Assembly (NCBI GenBank): GCA_948146395.1
Contig: OX411557.1
Location: 34,264,077 to 34,328,076 of the forward strand
Source of the DNA: Fragum whitleyi
Taxonomy: Eukaryota; Mollusca; Bivalvia; Cardiida; Cardiidae
Reading direction: 5' to 3'
Length of the DNA stretch: 64,000 nt
Shown: one piece after another, positions 1-11,854 of the stretch
Layout of the letters: every line of letters begins with the position of its first letter
Position numbering within the stretch: the stretch's first letter is position 1
Position numbers and translations under genes: made by a program
Notes under the pieces: model-generated
Told to the model about the DNA's origin: nothing
What the model saw: only the letters and a program-made list of their open reading frames with translations
Database searches by the model: none

Positions 1-71
1 AACGCGCAAAATAAACAAATACCGGCTTTCGTTTGATAGAGTCCAGAAGCCGATTTCCATTGCTACCTTAA
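1..71. mobile_element. Right end of a TTAA-flanked TIR element, truncated by window edge
   Basis: The first 67 bases resemble the right end of the TIR element at 13243-14007: both carry an ACGCGCAAAA-like stretch, 'agagtc', then CCATTGCYACC followed by TTAA (68-71). Only the right terminus is in the window. Confidence 0.55.
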
Positions 72-164
72 ACACCCCCGTAAAGCCACAACCAATGAAG
101 TGTTTTGGATAAGACCTCTATTTTAAACAGATATCAAAGTCTCTAAATATTTGTAGATCCTTAG

Positions 165-232
165 ACGACAGGACAAGAATGAGGCCGAATGGAACTGGAT
201 CGAAACGAGTGCCATTTTGGTACCCGAATTAC
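165..232 (+). CDS. Exon of the beta-trefoil-like gene (first exon seen)
   Basis: An AG acceptor ends at 164 and a GTAAGT donor starts at 233. The frame reads RQDKNEAEWNWIETSAILVP and ends in phase 1. That phase fits the 3453 exon exactly and gives a Pro at the junction. Confidence 0.65.
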
Positions 233-3200
233 GTAAGTAAACCGATGTATCAAGATAAAAAAATAATTTATTTGTGACCCTGGTCATTGTACTTTCTTCA
301 TCACCTCTGAAGAATCAAATGCTTTTATCAAATAGTTAAAATAGAGTTCTAAAATGACAATATTTCGTTTTATTATTATATATACATGTATCACAGTTAC
401 ATACTTGATACGCTTCTTCACTGGATCGTACCCAGAACGTTAAAATTAGAAATAAGACTTGTAGCTTTGTGGACGAGCTACCGAAATGTCGAGCTTTGAA
501 TACAGCTTAAAACTTCTATGACTGATGATATGATAATTTAAAAAAAAAAGTTTTTTGAATATAATTGCGAAGTTGATATTTTTTACTATACGCATGTACG
601 GGATGTTTCGAAATTTTCGGGATTGTGCTTAAATCTTTTGAACTATAAATCGAAAAATAACAAAACCTATTTATACACAAGAGGGACGTTGGTCCTATGT
701 TGCCCACCTGAGAAATAAACTCTCTAACCTAGATTTGTCTAAGCAACCCCAGAAAAAGAATTTTTCACATTTCAATCATTTCAGCTCTGTTAACTGAAAC
801 TCTTTCTACCTAATGGGAATGAAATTTGCAAAATGGTTTCACTATTTTGCCGACTATAAAAGATTTCTATATTGATCCGAAATTTTTTCCCCCAGTACTC
901 TCTCCCTGGTAGACCAACATTAATTGCTTGATATATTTTTTTTTTATAAAAAGCCTATATGAACTGATGATACATGGCAAATATAAATTTTGTTAGCCTG
1001 CTGGTGTCTACAAATAAATTAAAAGAATTTTACATAGCCCCGAAACCTAAATTCTCACTTTGGTGCTCTGCCATAAAGGCTGTTAGCTATCTGTTTCTGA
1101 AGAAAAAGAAGAATTTTTAAAGTTTTTTTTTTTTCAAAAATAAAAAAAAATGTCAATTTGTCCTATCCCCCTCCCCCTATGCTATGCCCCTAATTGCTCA
1201 ACACTGATGAATTAAGCATTTATTTCAAAGGTCTATCATCTCATAATTTATTCAAAATAAGTTCTGATTAAGATGGAGAAGAAATCGAAAAGATTTCTAA
1301 ATTGACACCTGAGTACTTAACTCCCCCAACTGTTGCTCTGCGCCTGACAACTAAAGAGTCATGATTTGAGCTATTTACATAAATGTCAATGAACTGATTA
1401 TTCGTATATACCATGTAAACAGGCTGTTGGGGCCCTGGTTTAGAAAGAGAAGAACAATTGAAGATTTGTCTAATTTGATCGGAGTCCTACCCACTCCTGC
1501 GGTGCTCTATCCATGGTCGCCACCATATCATTGATTTTCGCTATTTCAATAAAGGTTTATTAGATTATAATCCATGATAAATATTAAGGCTGCAGGGCTC
1601 CTGATTCAGAAAAAGAAGAAATCTTAAGGATTTCTAAAGTTATCTAAGTCCTAACCCCTCCCCCTGGTGTTCTGCCTTGTGTGCCAATTAAATTATAATT
1701 TAAGATATCTAAAATAGGTTTTTGCGCTGATGATCCGTGCCAACTTTCAAGGCTATAGGACTCCTGGTTCATCAGAAGAAGAAATTTTTAAGATATCTAA
1801 ATTTACCTCCCTCCCCTTATGCTCTGTCCCTGCTGACCCAACAATCTTAATTTAATTTGTTTTTGATAAGGGTCCTTGCGATGACGATCCATGCTAAATT
1901 TCAAGCCTGTAGGGCTCCTGGTTTAGAAGACGAAGAGATACCGTAAAGATTTCTAAGTTGATCTCCCTAGTGCTCTGCCCCTGCTAGTCCAACATTAATG
2001 ATTTTAGCTGGTCTATGAGCTGATTTACAGGTATTTTCACTTGAAAGCAATACATCTGCCATTGTCTATTCTCGGTAACAACATAAGGATTGTCCACCGC
2101 AAGTTATCAAGATAATTAGGGTTGCATGTTGATAATACACTTTTCTTGGAAGTTCCGGTTGATAAGGTGTGCGCTAAATTATCATCGCAGCTTCACTTAC
2201 TCAGATGAATAAACACTTATCTAAGTATAGAAATGAGACGGTTATTTTATAACGCAAATATAATACTATATTTTGACTATGGGTGCATTATTTGGAATCA
2301 ATGTAAATCATCATTTGTTCAAAGAATCTATAAAATTCAAAAACGAACTGCTAGAATAATTCTATTTCAAACAAGAAGCTCAAGTTCTAAAATAATTTAT
2401 CAGCCTTACAATTGTTAACGTTTACAGATCGGTGTAAATACTTTACTATTCTATGGTTTTCAAAAGAAATCATGGACTAAACCCATCGTATATGTCCAAC
2501 CTTGTTGCTATTAGTAACAATGAATTGTATGAACTTAGATCCAATTCTTTTTCTCAAAATTATGCTCCAAAATAGATTTATTAAAAAAAAGTCATTCTCC
2601 TTTACTGGTATGGTATATTGGCATTCAGTTCCAATTCAGATACGAAATATGGACAAATTTATATGTACATTCAAACGCACACTAAAAGAATAATCAATGC
2701 TAAATAACGATTTATGTAGGAGAGCTGTGCATGTCTCTATCTTTAAGAATTTCAGTGACAAGTATCTTTGTCTCAGGAATCATTTTACTTTATCAGTGTT
2801 TAAATTCTATTGAATGACGTTTCTATTTACTTTTCATAATATCAGAGGCGCGTTCGTTAGAGCGAGATGAAAAATCCCGCTTGATAAGATTTTAAGACGT
2901 CATAATGAACGATTTTCGATAATGTGAGTGAAAATATTCAACATCGTCATGACTACTCGTTTAAAGCCAATGCAAAACCATCTACGTTTCCTCATTGAGA
3001 TATCTTATAGAGCGGCTTAAAAATCTCGCTCTACCGAACGCTTTATCTCAAAGATCTTAATAAGAATCTTAAGAATCTCGCTGTAACGAACTTACCTCTG
3101 ATTTTGTTTTAGAAATGTGATCATCTTTGTGAACAATAATGTCATCCTCATCATCACCTTGTCCTGTGGCGTTTCGTCTCATATCATCTCCATTTTCTAT

Positions 3201-6200
3201 TAAGAAGGCCTCTTCGTAAATACGCCTTTCATTGTTATGTTTATTGTTATGTTATGTGGTCTTCGGATACCAAGAATTGATTTTTATAGAACCATTTTTC
3301 AGATTCGTAAATCTAAGATTGAAATGCTTCTCAGTGTAATCTATTGATACTCAACCTTGGTGAAATAGATTAGACATACTGTCATTAGTATTATCATTGT
3401 TTATAATAATTGCGACTGACATTTGGGTGAGTTTTGTTTGATCATTTTTCAGCATCTGAACCTAAAGCCATAAAGGTTCACACAGTTCCCTTGAGAAACA
3501 ACATGTATGATTCTACAACATACCATAGATATAAAATTATTGGCACACAGCTGTACATTGGCATTACAAGTGGTCGAATAATTGTTGATGTTCTAACTGG
3601 TAACAGGAAAATAGATGACACAAGTAAGCAATATCGTTTACAGGAGCATAATCAAACCACCCTCCTAATAAACAGCAATACATTTTTAGGCGTAAAAAAA
3701 TAAATGTTGTGTTTCCGCTAACCCGACCGACCCTGTTTTTGACCCCCGACTCTGCTGTTTTTATCGGCAAAAGAAAAAAAAATTAAAAGTCCGACCCATC
3801 CTTATTTTCGCCCGACCCGTGAAATTTTCGAAATGTTCGTTTTAATTACATTTCTATAGTTTTTTCCGTTTGCTTCATTCAAGTAGCTCTTCCTGAGTTA
3901 CTCTAGCGCTTTATGGAAGAATCATCACCGTAAATGCAAGTGTCAGGATGATTATGAAGAGAATTATCAACCCTGAAATTAAGAAAACAATAAACAAGAT
4001 ATAAACTTTGAATTATAGTTGGTTCATGGGAACATAACAACATTAGTGATGTACTGCTATTTACTGACTTAAAGCGTGAAAGTCGAAAGAAGATGGTTTG
4101 GTCACTGTTGGCAATCAAATTGGACAAATGATTTCATCAACATGAAATTGGCGTCTGCTACAGCTTTTAAATTGGGACAGTCCAAAATATTCTGTCTGGT
4201 TATGAAAGGTGCGTTGGTGTGCACTTTGATTTCTTATCTGAACTCTGGCACTGTTATTGTTTGATTTATTGTCCTTTGTCATTCAAAGCTCCACTGGCTG
4301 TCATGGCCCTGTGTCTGTCATCCATGTGTGCGTCCGGTCGTAAACTTTTTCTTCAAAATTCTTCTCCACAGAAACTACTGAATGGATTTCAATAAAACTT
4401 CACAGGAATGATCCATGGGTGATCCTCTATCAGATGGAAGCAGGTCAACTCGTACCCTTTTTGGTCAACTCGTATCCAATTTTTGGTCAACTCGTATCCA
4501 ATTTTTGGTCAACTCGTACCCAATTTTTGGTCAACTGTTACCCTTTCCAAAATTTATCGAGTCAAATCGTACCCACTTTTTATGCGCTGTCAAAATAAGT
4601 ATATTTTATTACTAACGACATTATTGGACATCACTTTTTAGTCTGGCATAGACTAAAAAAGTTTTTCAATAAAAAAAAGAATTTCAAAAAAAATTGTCAT
4701 GGCGTTCATTTTTATGTGCTTTTTTTCACAGCATATGTTTCCAATACTTTAAAAATTATTTTTGACCAGAAAGTCTGGAGTTACCTGCCAGCGAATGTCA
4801 AAAATGGCAATTTTGACTTAGTTTTCAATCCAGTTTGCTTTGAATTTTGTCATTGCCATATCTCTTAGTATATTGCAGCTAGCATATCTAAACTTAGAAC
4901 ATTTACAGATTTTATTGTGAAGATGTGTCATTAGCAAGAATTTAACACTGTCACTTGTTATTGCTCTTGGCCATTGTTAGCTTAAGGCTTACTTTGCATA
5001 TCCAAATCAACAAAGTTAAAAAATAAATAAATAAATAAAAAAATAACGATTTACCTACCTACCCTGTATTTTTTGCAGCAAAAATTTAAAAATAATTAAA
5101 AAAAAAAAAAAAAAAAAAAAAAATACGCCTACCTACCTACCCTCTTTTTTTCGAGCCCGTTAGCGGAAACACAGCTATTTTTTTAGGCCTTATTTGATAG
5201 GTCAAATCGCATGACTTTATGCCACCATGCTTATCGTAAATCTAAGTTTATTTAATGTGGCTCCATGTCAAATGACATGTTATAACTTTTTTTACTTGAT
5301 TTTACATTTAAAGTATAACTCTGCTTATATTAAGGTAAGAACCTCTGAATAGATGGTTTTTGTTCAGTGATATAACAATTAAGCTTGTAGTCTTCCATAT
5401 TCCAGCATATTCGTGCATGTTCACTGGAACAGTACAATATTTCCAGTATGCTACAGAAAAAAATAGCATTAGCCTAATCGTGATATTTCTGTGTATAGAC
5501 AACTTAGATTTGTTAAATAATAAAGTAGCAATGTGTGATCTTTATGTGTACATACACTGAGCAGAAAGGCCAATAATCGAGCACCTTGGCAATTTCTTCC
5601 CACCATCAAAATCGCACACAACACACTATTGGCACAAACTCCACAATAAGAATTTATCGAATAAGGGAGTTCGCTCGTATACGCTCGTATACGGGAATCT
5701 CAAGGCTATTTAAATTAATTGAAGCTATGTTCTAAATCAATTTTGCAAGAGCTATACTTAAGGAAACAATATAAGATTGTCCTCCTATTTTTTCAGAAAC
5801 TTTACGTAAGCATGCCATAGCTTGTCAGGACCCTAAAGATCCTATAAAGCTACGATTCCTTGTTTCCTTATCGTCGGAAGATAACCGAAATTTTGTAGCC
5901 CTTAACGAGAGAACAAATGACGCGATTTTGAAGGTAAGAAATATTATCTAAGTACAATATCTACAGCTTGTCATAACTCTCAGACTTTAATTGAAACGTT
6001 CGCGCAGAAAGTAAAATGTGGGCCCGACCATAAAATAACTGAAAAGGGGCGGGTGTGTGAAAAGGGAGGGGGCATCGGCTTTAGAAAAGTATACTTTTTT
6101 CTCTCATATTTTTAATTTACTATATATTTTCACGCTTCTGATAAATGCTTCAGGTTAGCGCATGACCAGGACAAATATTTCACTAAAATTAGTTTCGTCC

Positions 6201-9200
6201 ATCTGAAAGCTGATTGTCTGACTGTTTGATACGCAGGCTTATACCAACATACATACCACTTCGGGCATGCAGCTGAGTACATTAATTTTCATAGACTTGC
6301 TTCAAAATCATTAAAATTTCATGCATTATCATTAATTATAATAAACGAAAATACAATTTGGTTATATGGACGTATACAAACTTAATCAAAATTTCGAATG
6401 AATTCGCTTTTCTTAACTAAATAGAAGAGTAAGTGTGATTTGCTTTGTTCTTTTTATACGTCCAGGTAAAAAAAAAACCATTTCTTTTTCACAATCTTTC
6501 AGGCGACGGAGGAATACTTTGAATACAGAAAGATAGGATCAGATATATCCTTTAAATGGAATGGTAAGATAAATACATTATCAAACCACAAGATTCAAGA
6601 GAGGGCCAATGAATTCTTATAGTGGATATAGTGGATTATAGTTGATTGGTCTGTGAAATTACATAACTCTAAGATATTTGAACGAAATAAACGACGATTT
6701 GTTACCTTTTTAGCTCACCTGAGCACGAAGTGCTCATGTGAGCTATTGTGATCACCTTTCGTCCGGCGTCCGTCCGTCGGTCGTCGGTCGTCGTCCGTCG
6801 TCCGGCGTCCGTCAACAATTTCTTTAAACGACATCTCCTCCTAAACTACTGGGCCAATTAACTCCAAATTTTACAGAAATGTTGCTTAGGCGGTCCCCTT
6901 CAAAAATAGCTAAAAGAATTGAAATCCATGAAAAACTCTGGTTGCTATGGCAACAAAAGGTGAAATTTTAAGAAAATCTTAAAAATTCTTCTTCTTCTCA
7001 ACCAGTAGTCCTACAGACTTAAAACTTGGCATGGATGATCAGTTCATAGACCTGAATAAAAATAGCTAAAATTATAACTTTTGGGCCACCAGGTGCAGAG
7101 CATCAGGGGGGAGGGGGTAGTACTTTGGGTAAATTTTGTTATATTTAAGCTTCTTCTTCTTCGGAACCAGAAGCCCTGCAGACTTGAAACTTGGCATGGA
7201 GGATCAGCATATGGACCTTTATATAAATAGCTAAAATCATGACTGTAGATTTACCAGGTGCGGAGTATCAGGGGGGAGAGGGTAGTACTTTTGTGAAAAT
7301 TTTGTAATCTTTAACCTTCTTCTTCTTCATAACCACGAGCCGTACAGACTTGAAACTTGGCATGGAGGATCAGCTCATAGACCTTAATTAATATAGCTAA
7401 AATAATATCTGTTGGGCTGCAAGGTGTGGAGCACCAGGGGGGAGGGGGTAGTACTTTGGGTAAATTTTGTAATCTTTAAGTTTCTTCTACTTCGGAACCA
7501 GGAGCCCTACAGACTTGAAAATTGGCATGGATGATCAGCATATGGACCTTTATATAAACAGCTAAAGTCATGACTGTAGATTCACCAGGTGCGGAGCATC
7601 AGGGGGAGAGGGTTGTACTTTTGTGAAAATTTTGTAATCTTTAACCTTCTTCTTCTTCTGAACCACAAGCCGTACAGACTTGAAACTTGGCATGGAGGAT
7701 CAGCTCATGGACCTTAATAAAAATAGCTAAAATAATATCTGTTGGTCTGCCAGGTGCGGAGCACCAGGGGGGAGGGGGAGTACTTTTGTGAAAATTTTGT
7801 AATCTTTCAGCTTCTTCTTCTTCTGAACCACAAGCCCTACAGACTTGAAACTTGGCATGGAGGATCATCTCATAGACCCTAATATAAATAGCTAAAATCA
7901 TGACTGTAGATTCACCAGGTGTGGAGCATCAGGGAGGAGAGGGTAGTACTTTTGTGAAAATTTTGTAATCTTTAACCGTCTTCTTCTTCTGAACCACAAG
8001 CCGTACAGACTTGAAACTTGGCATGGAGGATAAGCTCATAGACCTAAATGAAAATAGCTAAAATCATGACTGTAATACCACCAGGTGCAGGGCACCAGGG
8101 GGGAGTACTTTTGTGAAAATTTTGTAACTTTAACCTTCATCTTCTAATGAACCAGGAGCCCTACAGACTTCAATATTGGCATGGATGATAAGCATATGGA
8201 TCTAAAATAAAATAGCTAAAATCATGAATGTAGGGTCGCCAGATGCGGAGCATTAGGGGGGAGGGGGTAGTACTTTGGATCAATTTTGAAATCTTTAACC
8301 TTATTCTTCTCCTGGATCAGGAACCCTACAGACTTGAAAATTGTTATGGGTGATCAATATATGGACATTAATAAAAATAGCTAAAATCATGACTGTCACC
8401 AGGTGCTGAGTGTCTTGGGGAGGGGGTAGTACTTTGGATCATTTTTGAAATCTTTAAACTTCTTCTAATGAACCAAGAGTCCTACAGACTTGAAAATTGG
8501 TATGGATGATCAGCATATGGACATTAATTGAATTAGCTAAAATCATGACTGTAGATTCACCAAGTGCAGGGCATCTTGGGGGAGGGGGAGTGCTTTGTTG
8601 AGAATTTTGAATCCTTACAGCCTTTATATTTGACATGGATTATTCAACTCCTTAAAGAAAACTTTAAAAGTCTCAGACTCAGCCTGTATATCTGGCATAG
8701 ATTTGCTGATCACAGACCTTCTATGAAAAAAGCTTAAATAAATAATGACCAGGGGAGGAGCAGGGGAGGGGGGATTATTTCAAATGTTATCTGATTGAAT
8801 AAATGAAAAATTCTTTTTTCTGTGGTTGCATGGACATACCTAGGTAATGAAGCTTTTTTCTCAGGTGAGCGACCCAGGGCCAACGGCCCTCTTGTTTATC
8901 TCATGTCTTTGATACAAGGCAATACTCAAACACGTAGTTCTCTCATTACATTTCATTCCAAATCATTTATCTTGTCAATTGCATACTGCAGTTTACTGTA
9001 TCTTAATTCTTACAGATGTATATTTGACGTTTGAGAACAACAAACTCTGTGGTACCAGAGAAGAGCAGATGTTTACAGAGATGCCTACCCCCGGACACAG
9101 GGATATCTATGATACCGCCTCTCATACAGGCATCGATATTGATATGGATGAACTTGATGGTGCAAAAACATCCATTTGTGGTACTCCAGATGGCGCAAAT

Positions 9201-9383
9201 ACTTTACCTTGTTGTGTAACGAACGGTGAAACTACACCCCCGTGTCGTACCTCTACATACAGACGAGATAGCGGGTACACGACCTCATCACAAGGTAATA
9301 CACCACCAAGAAATATAATGACTAGAGCCTTGTCTAAACAGCTTAGTATGACAAGTGGCCTCGAAAAACTTTGTTTTGATTAA
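165..9383 (+). CDS. Multi-exon gene, possible FGF/IL-1-like beta-trefoil protein (5' incomplete)
   Basis: Five exons join in one open frame: 165-232, 3453-3623, 5797-5933, 6503-6563 and 9016-9383. Each internal boundary has a consensus AG acceptor and GTAAG donor, and the phases agree (2, 1, 1, 0, 1), which strongly supports a real gene. About 265 residues are visible and the start lies upstream of the window. Exons 2-5 contain three spaced strand-turn-strand segments (GTQLYIGITSGRIIVDV, NFVALNERTNDAIL, DVYLTFENNKLCGTRE) followed by FTEMPTPG. The spacing recalls the repeats and C-terminal strand of FGF-type beta-trefoils. That fold call is inference from pattern only. The last roughly 100 residues are rich in Ser, Thr, Gly and Asp and look disordered. 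No signal peptide can be judged because the N-terminus is missing. Introns carry a TIR element and a HINE copy. Confidence 0.75.
233..674. other. Intron sequence without recognised feature
   Basis: A/T-rich intronic DNA between the first visible exon and the degenerate repeat that follows. No conserved frame, RNA gene or repeat family was seen. Confidence 0.6.
675..2031 (+). mobile_element. Degenerate HINE/pearl-like element, family A
   Basis: It starts with ACAAGAGGGACGTTGGTCC and then GCCCACCTGAG, a decayed version of the family A 5' end (hairpin plus left inverted repeat). It continues with 6-7 diverged units of about 160 bp (GAAGAAGAA..., CCTCCCCCT, GGTGCTCTGC, 'gattttagctatt', 'tgatcatccatgcc'). 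The 3' hairpin and microsatellite are missing. It is the oldest-looking copy of this family in the window. Confidence 0.7.
2233..2693 (+). pseudogene. Non-LTR (LINE) reverse transcriptase 3' remnant
   Basis: Two frames shifted against each other encode the end of a non-LTR retrotransposon RT. The first (2233-2418) reads YFDYGCIIWNQC and then RIYKIQKRTARIIL, matching the conserved 'LY.S.L.YG..IW... L..IQKRA.R.I' region downstream of the RT core. The second (about 2502-2693) has FSFTGMVYWHSVPIQIRN, matching the 'F...G...WN.LP..IR' tail. The frameshift, stops and absence of the catalytic core make it a dead 5'-truncated copy. It lies in the first visible intron of the beta-trefoil-like gene. Confidence 0.7.
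2700..3430. other. Intron sequence without recognised feature
   Basis: Unique-looking A/T-rich DNA between the LINE remnant and the 3453 exon. There is some short internal repetition of 'ttaagaatctcgct' near 3010-3090, and no coding signal. Confidence 0.55.
3453..3623 (+). CDS. Exon of the beta-trefoil-like gene
   Basis: The acceptor is TTTTTCAG at 3445-3452 and the donor is GTAAGC at 3624. It encodes the first beta-rich segment (YHRYKIIGTQLYIGITSG and onward) and enters and leaves in phase 1. Confidence 0.8.
3687..5187. mobile_element. TIR DNA element of about 1.5 kb in an intron
   Basis: The left end has GGCGTAAAAAAATAAATG then TGTGTTTCCGCTAAC. The right end, reverse complemented, has GGCCTAAAAAAATAGC then TGTGTTTCCGCTAAC. 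This gives terminal inverted repeats of about 33 bp with one short indel region. Subterminal Gly/Pro-type triplet runs (cccgacc, cctacctacc) lie inside each end. No transposase frame is present, so it is non-autonomous. It holds the minisatellite at 4443-4545 and a poly(A) run at 5098-5122. Confidence 0.6.
4443..4545 (+). repeat. 22-bp minisatellite
   Basis: Five near-identical units of GGTCAACTCGTAYCCAATTT type occur head to tail. The first and last are slightly diverged. Confidence 0.8.
5797..5933 (+). CDS. Exon of the beta-trefoil-like gene
   Basis: The acceptor is TTTTTTCAG and the donor is GTAAGA. The phase runs from 1 to 0. It encodes TLRKHAIACQDPKDPIKLRF and then the NFVALNERTND segment. 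Confidence 0.8.
6503..6563 (+). CDS. Short exon of the beta-trefoil-like gene
   Basis: The acceptor is CTTTCAG and the donor is GTAAGA. The phase runs from 0 to 1. It encodes ATEEYFEYRKIGSDISFKWN. Confidence 0.75.
6707..8897 (-). mobile_element. Full-length HINE/pearl-like element, family A
   Basis: It reads on the minus strand from AACAAGAGGGCCGTTGGCCC (at 8897) to TCAGGTGAGCTAAAAA (at 6707). The 5' hairpin is GGGCC/GGCCC, the left inverted repeat is GCTCACCTGA, and the core is about ten units of about 165 bp. A GACGGACGCCGG-type microsatellite (6765-6810) precedes the 3' hairpin GAGCAC-TTC-GTGCTC and the right inverted repeat TCAGGTGAGC. This matches the described layout of Helentron-associated (HINE) and pearl elements. 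It lies in the last intron of the beta-trefoil-like gene, antisense to it. Confidence 0.85.
9016..9383 (+). CDS. Last exon and stop of the beta-trefoil-like gene
   Basis: The acceptor is TTCTTACAG at 9007-9015 and a TAA stop lies at 9381-9383. It starts in phase 1 with a Val-Tyr-Leu strand, then about 100 polar residues (for example TYRRDSGYTTSSQGNTPPR) that look unstructured. An AATAAA lies near 9613, about 230 bases past the stop, and could be the polyadenylation signal. Confidence 0.78.
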
Positions 9384-9840
9384 ACAGACTATTCAGAGCT
9401 GAAGATACAAAGGATGAAGTGTTTGGTTGATCAACAACTTTGAACTCACTTTTAACCTATGAAACCCTTATGACATATCATTCCAGGCTATATTTCTATA
9501 AAAGGTATATCAATCATGACATGGGTATTTGGACAGAATATACATGCAGCTCAGAAAAGATGGCGGCCTTGAACGAAATGCGTTTTATCCCGGTCCTATT
9601 GTAAAAGAATAGAATAAAGTTAAAGACAAATTTTCAATGGTGGATGTTCTTCAAAAACACATGAAGGTCCTTCACCGCTCGAAAAGATTATAATCAGTGT
9701 TCAAAGAACCACGGTTTGTAGCATATCATAATTGACGTTTTAGTGCACGGTAAAATAAACAGGACTGCGAGTGCAAGATTTGACGGTCAATATGGAGACA
9801 ACCCCAATATGGAGACAACCCGTCGAGGCAGTTCGAGGAT
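9384..9840. other. 3' flank of the beta-trefoil-like gene
   Basis: Probable 3' UTR and intergenic DNA, with AATAAA near 9613. No other feature was seen. Confidence 0.5.
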
Positions 9841-9842
9841 TA

Positions 9843-10140
9843 ACAGATACGATCCTGACGCGAATGTTAGGCGTAGGGTGGTAACCCTATGAAACATGCT
9901 CAACTGTGGACGATGCGATGTGACGGTATACGTTGGGGAAACACAGCGAACGGTTAAAGAACGCTTACATGAACACCAAGGCGATGTACCCATGCAGCGA
10001 GAGATGTCTATAAACAATCATTTCAGAGGGCACAATGCAAATGACGTACACATCGCGGTTCTACAGAAGGTGTATAATGAAGGAAAACAATATAGACTGA
10101 TTTCTGATGACACAAGGGTCAAAAGATTAGGAGCATAACC
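9843..10140 (+). pseudogene. GIY-YIG endonuclease fragment of a Penelope-like element
   Basis: The frame at 9896-10138 begins with a Cys pair (NCGRCDV) and then VYVGETQRTVKERLHEHQGD, the GIY-YIG core (the first GIY strand is degenerate). It continues with NNHFRGHNANDVHIAVLQKV, matching the C-terminal part of Penelope-like element endonucleases. After the TAA the same frame reads PPHACNIKSNYKL, resembling the usual 'P.GLN' tail, so the stop is inside the domain. No RT is attached. It is a decayed fragment from a different lineage than the 26.4-28.1 kb copy. Confidence 0.65.
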
Positions 10141-10477
10141 ACCTCATGCCTGTAACATTAAATCAAATTATAAACTCATTCATGCGCAGAAAATCTATAG
10201 AGCAAAGCTTCGTACTTTACTGAGGGGCCAGTGGACGGTGAAGCCCCAACATAAGGTTGTAGTAATTGTGTTTCAACAGTAAAATGATAGTTAATCATTC
10301 CGATATTGTCTTTCCCTTTTACTCAAAATTATTCTGGGATTGAAGACTTTTTTCAAAACTATTATTTCATATTTCTCTTATTATTGTGGACATTCCGTCT
10401 TAAACTCCGTGTAATAATAAGTGTATCGTTTCAGATTTTCTTTATTTATAAATAGTATATTTATAAATAGTATATGA

Positions 10478-10728
10478 GTGACCTATCACGCGAAAAGGGA
10501 CCATCTGGGAACTCTGTAGAAAAACATTGAAAAAGAGAATGTTTATTATACCGGCCAACCAGAAGTTGCTAAAATTCTTCCACTGGAAGGTAGATTTATT
10601 ATTCTAGATTCAGAAAATTAGTAAAGTGCGTAATGTTTCGACACTAGTCAGTCTGTGCAGTCCGCACAGTCTGACTTAGTCAACACTTTATGCACTATCC
10701 AGATGGTTCCGTTTCGCGTGACGGGTCG
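10478..10728. mobile_element. MITE with long terminal inverted repeats (family M2)
   Basis: The left end is GTGACCTATCACGCGAAAAG then GGACCATCTGG. The right end is CCAGATGGTTCC then GTTTCGCGTGACGGGTC, giving inverted repeats of about 30 bp around a core of about 190 bp without coding capacity. The core holds another palindromic stretch (CTGTGCAGTCCGCACAG). Related copies lie at 56933-56960 plus 58831-59055 and at 40565-40745. Confidence 0.65.
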
Positions 10729-10739
10729 CATATATATAT

Positions 10740-11850
10740 ATAGCTTTTTGGGGTTATATTACGATATTTGGTACGTCTGCATTTTTTAATTGATCTAAAT
10801 GAAACATTTAGAGCATTGAACCCGAATTTTTCAAGCGTTAGCAGGAGGTTTACACAAGGAACAACATGCACGAATGTAGGTCTGTACGACTAGTTTTTTT
10901 GTTAAACAAGAAAAGTATAAAGCGTGGAAAACAACTATATAAAAATTATCTTAAATAAGCACATTCATTGCTTTAAGTACCACTGGTTGAGTGCAATTTT
11001 TGTGAAGGTTTTTGTTCAGCCTGAAAAAAAATATTTTTAATAAGTATTTTTTTGATATCTCTGATTTGTATACAGTCATTTTTTATTTCGAATTATCATT
11101 TAGGTATGCTTCGTAAAATAAGCCATGTTGTTGGTTTAACGCGAGATACATGTAGTTGGAACTGCCTATACGCATAAAGGCGGTCGGACTGTTTGAAGTT
11201 AAACAGTCGAATTTCTCCTTTTACCGTAATTATGTATGAAGGTTAGGTTGGGCATGATGGACAGATGTGTGATTTATTCCGGACAGACTGCTGTTTAATC
11301 TTTTAAATTCCAACCTATTATACGCCTTGGGACATGGACGAAACATCGTAACTTCATTCTTAATTTGTTTGTATATGTGGCGTTTCATCCCTAATTATTG
11401 AAGTCCTGTTCTGAAATGGTTATTTATGTCGTGCAAACATAAGATATATTTTTTCTAACGGGAAATATAGATTCTGGGCAACATTTTACTTCTTCGGGTA
11501 TTTCAATATGTCTGACCACAATAAATAGACGCCAAAACGTTGACGTCGCTTCAGTACGGAAAACGGAAGTTACATCTTGATATTGTTTATACGTAGCTTT
11601 GTTATTTTGTAGTCAATGAAGCCATCTTGAATGTTGATGAAAGGGGGAATTAATGTTATATGGTGTTGAATATACTGCCCTTTCTTTAAAAGACATAAGC
11701 CGGAAGTAATAAATTAGTTAAATTCAAGATTGCTTTATAGTATTTTGAGTTAGAAATGTGTAAACGTTGTTGTAGTATTGACGCTTACGTATCGCTGTGC
11801 ACAGCTCAAGAGCTGATTCTATTTTGATATATTGTTTTGTGACGGTGAAT
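10740..11850. other. Intergenic DNA without recognised feature
   Basis: A/T-rich, with no open frame above 60 codons and no repeat matching other parts of the window. Confidence 0.5.
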
Positions 11851-11854
11851 TGTA

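Noticed and set aside
7641..8636. Short frames containing SEEEE and CSAPG motifs (also 11876-12094 and 57845-58229)
   Set aside because: Translations of family A HINE core units; the apparent conservation comes from DNA repeat identity.
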